A stretch of 58,564 nucleotides of DNA from Tubiluchus corallicola (Eukaryota; Priapulida; Priapulimorpha; Priapulimorphida; Tubiluchidae). Below, piece by piece: positions 9,159-21,700 of this stretch. Each line of letters opens with the position of its first letter. Position 1 is the stretch's first letter. The position numbers were made by a program, and so were the translations under genes. Where the stretch lies: assembly GCA_030141605.1 (NCBI GenBank), contig JAQGDQ010002367.1:994501-1053064 (forward strand), read 5' to 3'. The notes beneath the pieces are model-generated. The model searched no databases. It was given only the letters and a program-made list of their open reading frames with translations, and was not told the origin of the DNA.

Positions 9159-12100
9159 ATGTCCATAAATGTTACTCAAATCAATAAGCGGTGTACATAA
9201 GAACACCACTGTTGCAGTAGAACATGGTTTGGTTCTGTAAGATAGCACTTGAATAGCAACTTGTCAACTTTTTTATCGTTTTATCTGGCTGATAAACAGT
9301 AATACATTTTTAGTGGTAATGACTAACTCTAAAATTTTTCTGAGTTAGAATTGGTTAAATTTAGTGAAAAGGTTTTCTATGAAAATGTGTTATTTATTAT
9401 AAATCTAATTTATTTTATTTGGTATCAAATGTTTAACAAGCAAAATAATTGACACCTTTAGACCATAATTAAAAATAATCTCTGGTCTCAAATACCTGGA
9501 AAATTGTTGCTTAACTAATTGATCAAGGTAATTTCACCTTAGAAGTTGAGTTCTCTTTATTTTTCAACTTTACATGCTCATAGCCGTATTAACTTGTGGA
9601 TGGGTAACAATACTTACTTTTGCATATGTGTTGCACAGAAATGACACACAGTATCCAATTAGCAAAACTATAGAAAACTAGAGCAATGAATGTAAAATAT
9701 GCTGAGTTTGCAGTTTATTGTCAATGTCCTGCATTTACGCTGTATAATATGTCAAATTTCAAAGTAGCAAAATATGAGTAGCACAAGACACATAATTCCC
9801 CATCATCATAATCACCCAAACGTTAGTGTAATATTATGAAGTGGGACAGGGGAAGACCAAAAAAAGGTCATCTAGTCACTGTTATAAATAAGCCTCTAAG
9901 TTAATATTTAAAAATAAGAAATACTGCAATTAGTATTAAATAATAAAATGTTTGAGTGTTGGTCAATTAGTGCCATGATTTTCTTCATTGAATTAATAAT
10001 CTGTACTGTGCAAGTCACTAGTCATTTGTACTTCTCCCATTAGTAAAGATACAAGAGTAACTAGACTGATTTCAGCATAATAAGATTTTGCTGAAGACCA
10101 GTGTTGTCCGTTAATAACTGTGTTAGATTAAAAAAGTGGTAGCACTGATTAACTCGTACAACACATTCTGTTTGGAAACGGGAAGTAACTCAAGGTTCTG
10201 TTCCTGCCACCACCATCAACATAGCATGCAGCCTGTGCTACTGAATGCTTGATACTGGCTGTCAGTGTGGCTAAGTATATAATTATAATGCAGTGACCTT
10301 ATACATCATTAGTATTTCACATCGGGTCCTCATGGTCGTTGGGTGGAAATGTCAAACAACTGATAATTTCCGCACTTACTAACTTCGTAATGTCTTTATG
10401 TAATGGCTCAGACTTGATCTAGTTGTCTGGAAAGTTCTTTGTCTTGATATAGTTGTTACAGCCTGAACTAGACAGAATCCGAGTTTCATGTGTCATGTTA
10501 ATATAACAAGCTTTGATTTGTAATTTTGCAATAATGCAAAAACAGAGACAACTGAAGAAAAAACACTGTAAAAGATTAATCATATTATTTTTTATTGCAT
10601 TTTTTCTCTACCTGATTCAAGTATTTGATCGGAATCAAATTTAATAATCTACCCACATTCTGTATCCAGAGAGTGGTTTGAAAAATAGCAAATGATACCC
10701 TGTACTTGCTATATGCCAAAAAATGTGTATGCTTACATCATTTAGACATTACTCTGCATATTATAGAAGTGAAGGCTAGTCACAACAAGAAAATGTTCAC
10801 AGCAAAGGTGATATCCTGCAGTTATAAAAAATACTTAGTTTTCAAAATTTCTCAGCTCATTCAGTATTCAGTACACTTAATGTGAAACAATAATGGTTGC
10901 AGTAGCAGGTTCATCTCAATGGAATACTAGAAACAATCTCTTACACATATTGCAACGCTTGTAACGATACTTTCAATTTGTACTTAATGTTTGTGTTACT
11001 ATCAAAATTGTTAAATACAAAAAGCTATCTACAGAATTTTGACAAAAGCAGTAAAAATATCATATCTCTAAAAAGTTATCAAAATAGCAATTAGGCCCAT
11101 TATAAGCACGTTTGATATGCAGCATACAGTTAAACATTGTAAGGTTTAACAATATCTTTCTCTATAAAATGTATAAAACAACAAACAGTTAAACTTGTAG
11201 CAAAATATACATATCATAAAAATTTTAACATCTAAACTGCTAGCATGTAAAGCGAAAGTAACTAACACAAGATTCGCTATTTGATAAAAAGTGATTGACA
11301 CACGAAATGGCTCAAAAACAAAATAAGCTAAAAACAGCTATTAGTATCAAGCCATGGCAATGATTGTCATAATCATATTTTCAAACATACTCCAAATGTA
11401 CTAGCACTCCCAAGTAAACAAAAGATTTGCATGAAAAAATGCAAAAACTGATGAAACTTGTCGATATAGTATAGTACTGCCTTTTACATAACACAGATAC
11501 GTAGAAAGTAAGTGCAAAAATAATATTCAGACACTATATTATAAACATCAGAAAATTAAAGCTAGAAACTACACGACATTTAATAGAATACATCTGTACA
11601 TAATCTCATTTATTCTTTAATGCAGAAAACAACCCAATTTTCAATAGTCTCAAAACGCTGTGCACGTTAAACTGTACAACTTCAAATTTAAAAATCCGTA
11701 ATTTAAAATGCTGTGAAGTTTAGGGGAAAAGGTTATGAAATAACTTGAGACAGTTTCAAACCATTGGCATAGTGAGCTGGGTAATTCATATGCATGTATA
11801 TTGTTTTCATGTTAACATTTTTAACACTTTTTTAACAAATAATATTTGAGTATGCACAGTGGGTGTATAGAATATTGTGAAATGAGTCGATAACCTTTAA
11901 ACAACTATTTAAACGTGTGACTGTGTAGCATATGTTTTAATCACAATCATTTCATCACAATTAAGAGACGAATATTTGAGTACACTACATATTACATATA
12001 TGAGATGAATGAGATCAAATACTAAGTAAATGTTTCTGTTATATGTAAACTATTTTCATATGCTACAGTCTGACATGATATCATAATTGATAAAATAGTT

Positions 12101-12740
12101 ATTTTTGTGCTATTAAAAACAAAAACTGGATACAAAAATTGTAAGAGCACCACAGTTTGTTGGCAAAATACACATAATATCCAAACCGTATGAAAACATA
12201 CTACTGTACTCGTTAAATCTTACTCAGTGCATGATTATAACATAAAATATGAAGTGCACTGTTAGTCATTAATAATTATCATTTTTCTACTAATCTGCTC
12301 TATTTTGCTTATTGGTAATTTCTATCTACTGACAAAAGTGCAACAATGTCCAACTGTTTTGTGTGCTTTGATAGACAAGATAAAATTAATGTTTACATGC
12401 GTGTAAAAATGCACACTCAACGAAATTAAAACAAGCTAGAAATGCTGATATTTAATCCAGTCAACATTTACTCGTTGCCATGAAAGAATCTGTAAAATTT
12501 TCAAATGTGACGTGCTCACGTTGCAGTCATTATTGACAATTTACTACTAAGACCAGCAAACTACTCTAAACAGTCTAAGAGAAGTAGGAATTGATATGAA
12601 AAGAGATTCATCCTGATCTTTGATCGGAGATTGCTGATAATCACGACTCATCAATAAAGAATTTACTGTTTAGCAAACAGCAATGATGAGTACAGATAAA
12701 TTTCAAATTCAAATAATGAGAAGCATCGTTTCAATGTCAG
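9159..12740. other. Convergent intergenic region with the 3' UTRs of MTRFR and polycystin
   Basis: 3.6 kb of AT-rich sequence with no open frame of note and no recognised repeat. Candidate polyadenylation signals are AATAAA at 9942 for the plus strand, and the reverse complement TTTATT at 11609-11614 and 10591-10596 for polycystin on the minus strand. The true transcript ends cannot be fixed from sequence. Confidence 0.5.
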
Positions 12741-15700
12741 TTATAATCGACACTCCTCCATTTCTTGAGGCACTTGTACAAGATCGTCGCTCTCTACAGT
12801 ACTTGTTGTCAAAGCTGCAAAGTCTGATTCCGTAAGTAAGTTAGCACTTTTGCCTTTTCCTTTTCCCCGTGATTTTGTTTTCCGTAAACGATGATGAGAC
12901 GAAGCTCTCATTTCTTGCATCATCGCTTCAATATCAGAGCTCGAAGTGGAATCCACCTGGTCAAATTTTGGGACAATTAACCGCGATGCCATTTTACACG
13001 GTTGATACAGTTCTTCAAAATTTTCCTGCGAACTCGACGACTTGGGACTGTGACTTGAACAAGAAGGTGATTTGAGCGAAATACTACTGTTCTGTCGCAC
13101 ACAAATGCGTGGATTCATTGATCTAAACAGATCATCCTCAAGGTCACTTGCACAAAAATCCAAATTCATTTCTATTGGCAACTCAATGTCATCTTGAACA
13201 AATTCAAAGTGGTTATCAACACCGTAGCCCTCACTGTTGTTGCCACTGTAGCTGGTATCATAGTTATACAAGCAATCACTGTTAATGCTGTAACTGTCGA
13301 GCTGGGAAGCGCGTGCATGTCGTTCTCGAAGCAAATGCAGCATTTCAAATTCCAGCTGATTTCTCACAGTTACTTCTCTGTCTTTGTCCGGGTCGTTTTG
13401 CAACAAGTACTCGGCAATCTCACGATCGTGAGACAGTAAGCGTTGCCTTATCTTTGAAATTTTTTGTTCAACGGCAAAGTGGTTCAAATCAGGAAACAGG
13501 TTACATGGATCTTCAGTACTACATCTGTTCAGGTATGTCAGTGTATCTTGTTCATTCACCGACTGCTGAGAATCTCGATGAATCACTGACTGTTGGCCGT
13601 CTTGTTGAATCATTGGTTGAGAGTTTTGTTGAGTCACTGGCTGGTGACCAGTAATCGACGTCATTCTGATCAAAAGCTCATCCACTTGGTACTGCACCTC
13701 AGCTAATGTCAGTTCAGCAGGAAGAGGAATATCCTCCTTACTTTTACCACTATGGTCGCCCTCATCTTCATCTTCATCGTCCTCAACGTCAGCACCACAG
13801 AAAACAGCAAAAATCAGATCGATCATTCTATTCCACATGATAACACCCATTTCTTTATATGTGAGTGGTATTCTGCTAGGTGTTTGATAATTTTCATAGT
13901 TGAGATTTAATATGGCTTTCATAAAAGCATTTAAGAGCATAAAAACTAGAAAAAGAAAACTAATTATGTAAAGTGATGTGAAAGTATGTTTCTGTTCTAT
14001 GTTTTTTTTAATGTCATGATTTCTTGTTATTAGATCCATCAAGCTTCCCGTGCCAGACACAAAGTTGCGAAAACTTGTTGAGAAAGTACCAAAACAAAGT
14101 ACACCCAGAACACTGTATGCTGATATCAGTACAGCAAACATAACTGCGAACATGGAAATTTCCTTTGCTCCAGCTTTATAGATGTGGCCAAACTTTGCGA
14201 TTGTGTTGTTGTAGCGGTACAGGCGCAGTGCTTTTACTATCCAAAGAAAGATAATAGAGCCAAGTATAGTATTAATAATGCTTTCCCACATCATTGCAAA
14301 ACCCAAATCAATGTAAACCTCACTGTATGTCACTCTCATTGCTTCTACAATGCCATAGACTATGAAAAACCTATAAACTGAACAAATCATCCACATTATT
14401 GACATAGCTAGGAACAACCCATGTATGTAGTTCCAAAAGCTTTCAAGGTAGCGTCGTCTATATTTCAGGCTTCTGTAAATTTCAGTCTTAATGCTGTACA
14501 GAACAACGAAAACAAATATCATCTCCCAGACCCATAATAAGGTATCAGTTGGAGACGTGTATTTGTGTAAATGCATGGAGTCTACAACAGGACGAGGAAA
14601 TGCTGATCCAACAGAAGGAAACTCTACTGTAAGCAGAACACGACTGAAAAGATTTGTTGGTGCATTGTATAAAGAAAATTCAACGATTACAGTTTGCGTT
14701 TGTGCATCCAACCACTTTTCCGCTTCTAATTTCAATAGTTTGTTTCGGCATTCTTGTTCGTGTCTGGGTAATTTTACAATATGTCCGCTGTTTTCACGTA
14801 GTAGCTTGATAGGCATAAATAGCCAAGAATTAGCAGTTTCTGATGTTGGTTGTTCATGGTAGTCATGTCTACAGTATGAAGAAATGTTTGCATCGCAAGA
14901 ACTCACAGAAACCTTTACCTGACGCAGAATAACTTGACCAATAAGGAAGCTGGTTCCACCCATTATGGGTTGAAGGCCTTTGGAAGGTTTAGTATTTGCA
15001 AACAATGCAGAAGTCATGTCATTGTGGCACCACGTCCACCAGTCAGACTGTGATCGTATTTTTGTAAACGGCATAATTGGTGTGTTCACAAAAGCATTAC
15101 TGATAGACATGTTCAGCAGAGATGAACTGCTCCTGTCTTTGCTAAATGCTAACAGTAAAAGCAGCAATAACAGCGCACAGTAACTGATGACATCAGAAAT
15201 GATTCGAAAGGTCTGCTTTTCCTTCATTGTTTGTTCTCTGGCTTCCAAAAGTTGTTTTTCTGGAGGTGGACGTGCAAATCTTAAATACCTAGAGCGAGCT
15301 CTTGCTGCAATCCCGCGTGTTATGGCATCTACATCAGATAACACATTCGCTACACTTGCAGCCAAGTCAGCCAAGTGCAGTTTTCCATTATTTAGATTGC
15401 TTAAATATATGGAAATGGAATTACGGCACCTAGTAGCTATATAAATTGCAAATAGAGTGATTAGAAAAGGTTGCACAATAAAAATGCTAGACAAAAGTGC
15501 TACGTATGTACTCTGAAGCCAAAAGATAGTACATGTACGGCCAAAATGATAAGCATATATAATAGTGAAATATCCTGCCGCACACGCCAATGCAAAGCAT
15601 AACACCCAAGGTATTATGATGCACCATGCTGGCAAAAGAATGCATTTTGAACATGGCTTCATCTTTAGTTGTTCACATCCAGGCACTGATGATGACAGAG

Positions 15701-15744
15701 CTTCCTTGTACTGATTATCTTCACTCTTAATATAAGATAGTTTT
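12741..15744 (-). CDS. PKD1: Polycystin exon 21: TM4-TM11, TOP domain, long cytoplasmic tail
   Basis: Residues 3209-4209. Predicted membrane spans lie near 3244-3272, 3284-3312, 3388-3410, 3610-3628, 3649-3671, 3695-3715, 3736-3761 and 3797-3821, completing the 11-TM polycystin topology. The extracellular TOP/polycystin domain (about 3411-3605) contains FVNTPIMPFTKIRSQSDWWTW and paired cysteines. The pore-loop region FGTFSTSFRNFVSGTGSL lacks the LGD selectivity motif of PKD2-type channels, as in other polycystin-1 proteins. The tail of about 388 residues has an acidic run after FCGADVEDDEDEDEG, a possible coiled coil (EVQYQVDELLIRM), Gln-rich repeats and a basic KSRGKGKGK patch. It is longer than the roughly 200-residue human tail. 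Confidence 0.93.
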
Positions 15745-18700
15745 CTGAAAAATAACGTAAAACCGGACATGAGGAATGCAGTTTGCCAAATTTTATAGTG
15801 TCACTGCAATAGCTGTTACTGTAAGATCATTATAAATCATATCAGTTGGTGTTTAAAAGCCACATTATTCAACCTAAGAGAACATATAAGTGAAAAAATA
15901 AGAAATGGCATTATTTTAACAAATTTTTGAGACCGTCACATTAAGAAGTGTTTCCTTAAACAAATTCTAAAGATTGCTATACAATAATTCTCATTCAAAG
16001 TAAATAAACTGACTTGAAATACACTATAACTTCTGGGACGGCTTACCTTCTCTAGAGACCAAGTCTCTGTAAATTCAGGAAACTCAAAGGAGGCTATTAA
16101 CAGGGGTTTCTTGATATTCAATGCTATTAGCTTTGTTCAAAAATGACAAGCATAATTTTGTCATAGGAATCCAAAGCCCTTTTGGGTTTGGTTATCAAAT
16201 GCAAATGCGTATTAATTTTACTTATAATTATCTTTATTATTGACAATTTATAATTGTAATTATAATTATTTTTAATAAGTGAACATTTCATATAAAAGCC
16301 TACGTGTGCTTTGCTAGACCTTTGCTACCACCTTTCTAAAGTGCCATCCTAATAATTATGGTAAAAAATAAATTAGCAAAAAAGGAGTAACCAAAAAAAA
16401 ACAAGTTAAAAAGGAAGCTAGACTATAAATATTTGAATTTGCACCTGAAAAAACAGGTCTAATAAAACAACCTGCTTTGTGAATTTTTGGTTGATCATAA
16501 AGGCATTGTTGACATAAACCTGCTTTTGCTACTTGTCTGAAAAATTTACATTTCCTTACGAAAGCATCTGTACTTTTTTAAATACATTAAGACAATCACA
16601 TTTTTCTAGCTCAAAAAATTCAAATCGAGAATCCAATACAACATTCAGTTTACTGTAAATTCATCATTTTCATTACCATTAAATAGTCTTCTTTGTCATT
16701 TTATAGTGACGTGATTAGCTTTCTGACAAGAACAGTCATATGTAAAAAATGGTATGTATTTTTGCCCCTATTGTATCACTACCTTCCCAAATTAGCTGGC
16801 AATTAGTAGTGAGTTGTACCCACAATGGGTAATAATTGGTAAAATAAACAGCATATAAAAACATTCTAGCAATCACAGTCATAATTTATTAATGATATGC
16901 ACCTTTGTTGATTAGATGCACTATCAGGTAAACTCGCACAATCTTCAAATCCTGATTCCTCTTCAGTCACTACAGCTGACTTGCGGACACTTGCTGGACT
17001 TCCTGGACTGCTACTATCAAAACAAGATTCTCCCTCCATTCTTTCAGTTTGCTGATGTGTAAGGTTAGGAGTGGGTGGGTTACTGGTTTGTTGGCCTGTT
17101 AGCTGTCTGTAATACAAAAACTGGCTGCTATAAATAAACGTATAAGAACTCAAAGTTCAGTAAGTCCTTGCTTAGCGAAAGCTAATACGTTTATGCGAAA
17201 CGTGACATTAAACAAAACGTCATTAAACGAAACCAAGACTTCCAGCAAAGGTAATGTAAAAGAATTGAGATATGTCCCAGAGACAAAAATCAATGCTGCT
17301 TAAACCATGTAAATTAAACGTATTATGAGTTTTATTCATATTTGTACTGATAAATTTCTTTCTGTTTGCTTGAAACCACCTATTTTTCTTATCTATATAT
17401 AGTTAGACCTGCAAGCAGTTTCTCTTTACTTTACGATGAAACCTATATAAAGGCAGTTAGTGGTTAAATGCCATGGTTCACTATGAAGTTAAGCCCTGGA
17501 GCAACCTTGAAACAAGTTCATGTACTAATCTGGTTCCTATAGCAACAGGTTCAATGCAGATGAAACTCCTTTGTACAAAATCTAAATTCGAGTGTAGTAC
17601 AAACAGCCAGAATTTAGTACGTAGTCAGTTGGGAAGCAAAAACATAACAATTGCACTGTTTAGGTTACTTTGTTTTTTAGAACAGAAAAACGCAATATGT
17701 AACATTTTTATGCTTCAAATTAGGTTTAAAAAAAGTTGTTGATAAAATAAAAAATAGCTGTGAGCAAAGTAAAAAAATTGTCATTAAAATGAAACATGCC
17801 TCATTAAGTGAGATAAAGGTGACAAATTATCAGCATCGTTAAAACGAAATGTGGCTAAACAGGGAGTCGTTAAGCGAGGACTTACAATTCTATTACTCAA
17901 GTATTTCTGCGAAGTACAATCAGGCATTCACTCTTACTTACTTAGCATCACAAACAGCAACTTGTACCCTGCTTATTTCTTGTTGTTGAGTGGTCGGCAT
18001 ACCAAAATAACGCACAGCCATAAACAGGGCTCAGAATGCTTGCCAACAATAACATTAAATGTATCCGAAAGAAATTTAAAAACCTGTGCTATGTTTAATA
18101 AGAAAAACGCCACTACATTTTGCTTTAGATGCAGATTCTGTTTATCATTATTTCTGTTCCTCTCAAAATGTCTTGATTTGCAGAAAAAACTCACCCATAC
18201 AGCTGCCAGTCGGCACTGTTAGGGTTGACCGAAGAGTGGAGGAAAGGACTGGACTATGTTGGTGCCATTCTGATGGATCTTTCAAAGGCTTTTGACTGCC
18301 TTCTGCACAATTTATTGTTGGAAAAGTTAAGGTGCTATAATTTATCAGAAAATGCTGTAAATTTGATCAAGAGCTACCTTACTGACAAAAAACAACTAGT
18401 TCATATCGAGGACGTTCAGAGCTCACCCCTTCCTATGGATAAAGGCATTCCACAGGTATCTTTAACTGGACCTGTACTTTTTAATTGTTTTATTAATGAT
18501 ATCTTGCATTTTATCAGTAAATCCACCTTGTACAACTATGCTGATGACAATGCTGTTTCTTACTCCAGTAAATCGTTTAACGATATGAAACAAACCTTGT
18601 TTGTTTGAAAGTAACGCACTGGTCGACTGGTTTGCTTCCAACCAGATGGAAGCAAATCCGGGGAAGTTTCAGGGGATTGCTGTGGGCAAAATTATATTAT

Positions 18701-21700
18701 ACGACCTGAAACCTACTTTCAACATCAAAGGAGTGGATATTGAATGTACGTATGAGGTGAAACTTCTTGGTGCAAATATAGACTATCGCCTGAACTTTGA
18801 TTCGCACATTACAGCCCTGTGCAAAAAAGCAGCAAAACAGATTAATGTTCTACACCATATTGGTCGAAACTTGTCGGTAGAATGTCGAAAACTCATCTAC
18901 TTTTCCTTTGACAAGTCGAATTTTAATTTCTGCCCTGTAATCTGTTACTTCTGTAGTAAATCAAACAGCCAGAAGTTCGAGCGTTTGAATTTTAGAGCGC
19001 TCCGTCTAGTTTATAATGATTTCGAAAGTACCTACGAAAATCTATTGTTAAAGGACAATTCTGTGTCTCTTCAACTTCGGAGACAACGTCTCATTGCTAT
19101 CAAAGTATTCAAGATTTTGTCCAAAAACTGCCCGCCCTATCTCTATGGACTGATAGAGGAACGAAAACAAAACCACTACTTCCTCAGAAAAATGAACACT
19201 GCAGGTCACCCTACATATGATGGTGTTACATATTGCAAGAAAAGTTTCTCCTATTATGGAGCCACATTGTGGAATGAATTACCAAACTGTCTCCGAATGG
19301 CCGAAAATCTTGGGGAATTTAAACGTCTAATTAACTCATGGACTGTGTTGTGTGTGGCAGAAACATTTTTATGACCTAGATAGCTTTTTGTGTAAATTTT
19401 AGAAAATGTTATTGCATAAAGTTTTTACTGTCTCAATTCTTAACTGTCTCAAATTTTTACTGTCTTCATGTAGTTTTAATTTTTCTTGTCCCAATACCTC
19501 AGGTAGCATCCAAATGATTTAAGAAGTACATATTTTTACCATGTTATCGCTCATATACATTATGCTTGATATCGGTTTACGAGCTTTAAGCTCATGTTTC
19601 TACAAATATGTACTGTTTATATCATACGGATGAAAATAAATATTATCTCATCTCATCTCATCTCATCTCATCTCATCTCACCTCACCTCACCTCATCTCA
19701 CCTCACCTCACCTCACCTCACCTCACCTCATCTCATCTCATCTCATCTCATCTCATCTCATCTCATGTCATCTTATTAAGAAATTCACCCATGCAAAAGT
19801 TCATCATGGTAGTGCTTAGCATAGAGTCTCTGTGCTAGCTCTTGTAAGGTGCTCCACGCCTGTAATGATTCGTCTATCAAATCTGTGGCATTTTCCATTT
19901 CTTCCCTTGTACCTGCAGTACCCTCATCAGTACCTGCATCAGCTGGCACTTGTTTACGTCTTGGCATTTGAAGCGGCTGAAACAGAAAAAACTTTCATGG
20001 TTTTCCTATCTGGAAATGTTTTGTTACAATGTACAACAAGACAGCAAGCTCTTCATTTGAAAAGGTACAAAAAGTAAAAAGAGAAACGAAATCAAACAAG
20101 AACCAAACAAGAACAATGAGCGCTGGTCAGGAATTCTTAATACACTACTCGGTAAATATAATTTAGGGACAGGGTGTTCTAAAAACATGAATGCTTAAAC
20201 AATTTTACTCAAATATTAAATTACAGAAATCATGCAATGCATAAAATTGAATATGCAGATTCAAGTGTCAACGTCAACAGAAACGTAAATTTCATTTCGT
20301 TTGATAATGTGGCATTTTATTCTTACTGCTATGAAATTAATAAAACTGTAATCAATATTTTCCTCATTAATTTGCACATGAAGTCACACTAAAAATTCAT
20401 TGATCAACGTTGATAGAATAAAAAACAGTCTTGCATCCAACGATAAAAGCCTTTGTCCCTCAACAGTATAAACTAGATAATACAGGGAATTAAAATTAAA
20501 AACGAAATGTTTGATGCTAGAATGCTTGGTATCATACTGGCAAGATGATTGTGACATCATACTGAAAAAATATAAGAAATAGGTATTACCTTTATTATTC
20601 TAAACAGAAATTGAAGTATCAGATTCACAGGAAGGCAGGTGACAGCAATGATAAGACCAACCAACACAGCTTGCCATGATAAATCCATATAGGTGAATTC
20701 ACCACGGTACTCAGTGTAGTGGTAGTTGTACCACACTGCAGTCAAACACATGTAGCTCAGGAAAAGCACAAGGCAACAACTGAGTCTAGATAAATAAGAA
20801 TAAAAAAGACATGTTAAATTGCACTTGGGATAAGCCGTTAAGTCTTGTCTAACACTAACCGCACACGGCAAAAAAGATCTGTCTATTGTAAATTGTGTTA
20901 TGCACACTGTTCCACAAAATTTGCAAGTACACAACAAAAACATAGCAAAAATTCTAAATTTTGCACATTGTAAACCAACTTAGCTATACAAACTTATTAT
21001 TATTATAATTCTTTATTTATTATATATATATATTATGTCTATTATTATGTCAAAATAATTATGACTATTTTGATCGAGATTTGATATTTCTGAATTTTTA
21101 GTTTTGTATATGTTCAGTCACCTGTAAATTGACGCACAGGCTTTACTTTTCCTTTTTTCCTACTTTACCACACTTTATCTAAATTTTTATTTACAAATAT
21201 ATATATATATATACAAGTTCACTTGCCTTTGTATTCTTGTGAACACACTTAGTGGCGGCTTTTCGTGTACTGATATCCACAGATGAAAATCAGAAAAAAG
21301 TGCTAATGACTTATAGGAGAAAATCTTTTTGAAGCCGGGTTTGACGTCTGGCGGAATCACCATTATTTCTCTCTCAACCTTGCCGTCATTTTCCTCGACG
21401 GCAAACCATTTTTCACCTTCGAAGAGATAATAATGTGCCGCGTTCAAGTCTTCCACAATGACACGACTCAGATACCAGCTGGGTGATATACCTGAAACAG
21501 TGGTGTAGTTATTAATGTGTAGTCTGTCAACCAAACAGGTACAACAAAACCTAAAACTCCAAGGTGAGAGTCAAGCAGTCGAGTTTCAAATATTAAGTTA
21601 CGCATCGCGCTTAACTTCTTCACGACCACATCATTCAAAATAGGTCTTATAAGACCTATGACTTCTCTGTTACTGTATGAGTACAGACATAACTAAATGA

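Noticed and set aside
19594-19838. Plus-strand frames rich in Ser-His-Leu-Ile over the TCTCA repeat
   Set aside because: They are translations of the pentanucleotide LINE tail, not genes.
21220-21222. GT donor CAA|GTGAAC for polycystin exon 17
   Set aside because: Phase 0 does not fit the phase-2 acceptor of exon 18. The GC donor does and restores a conserved segment.
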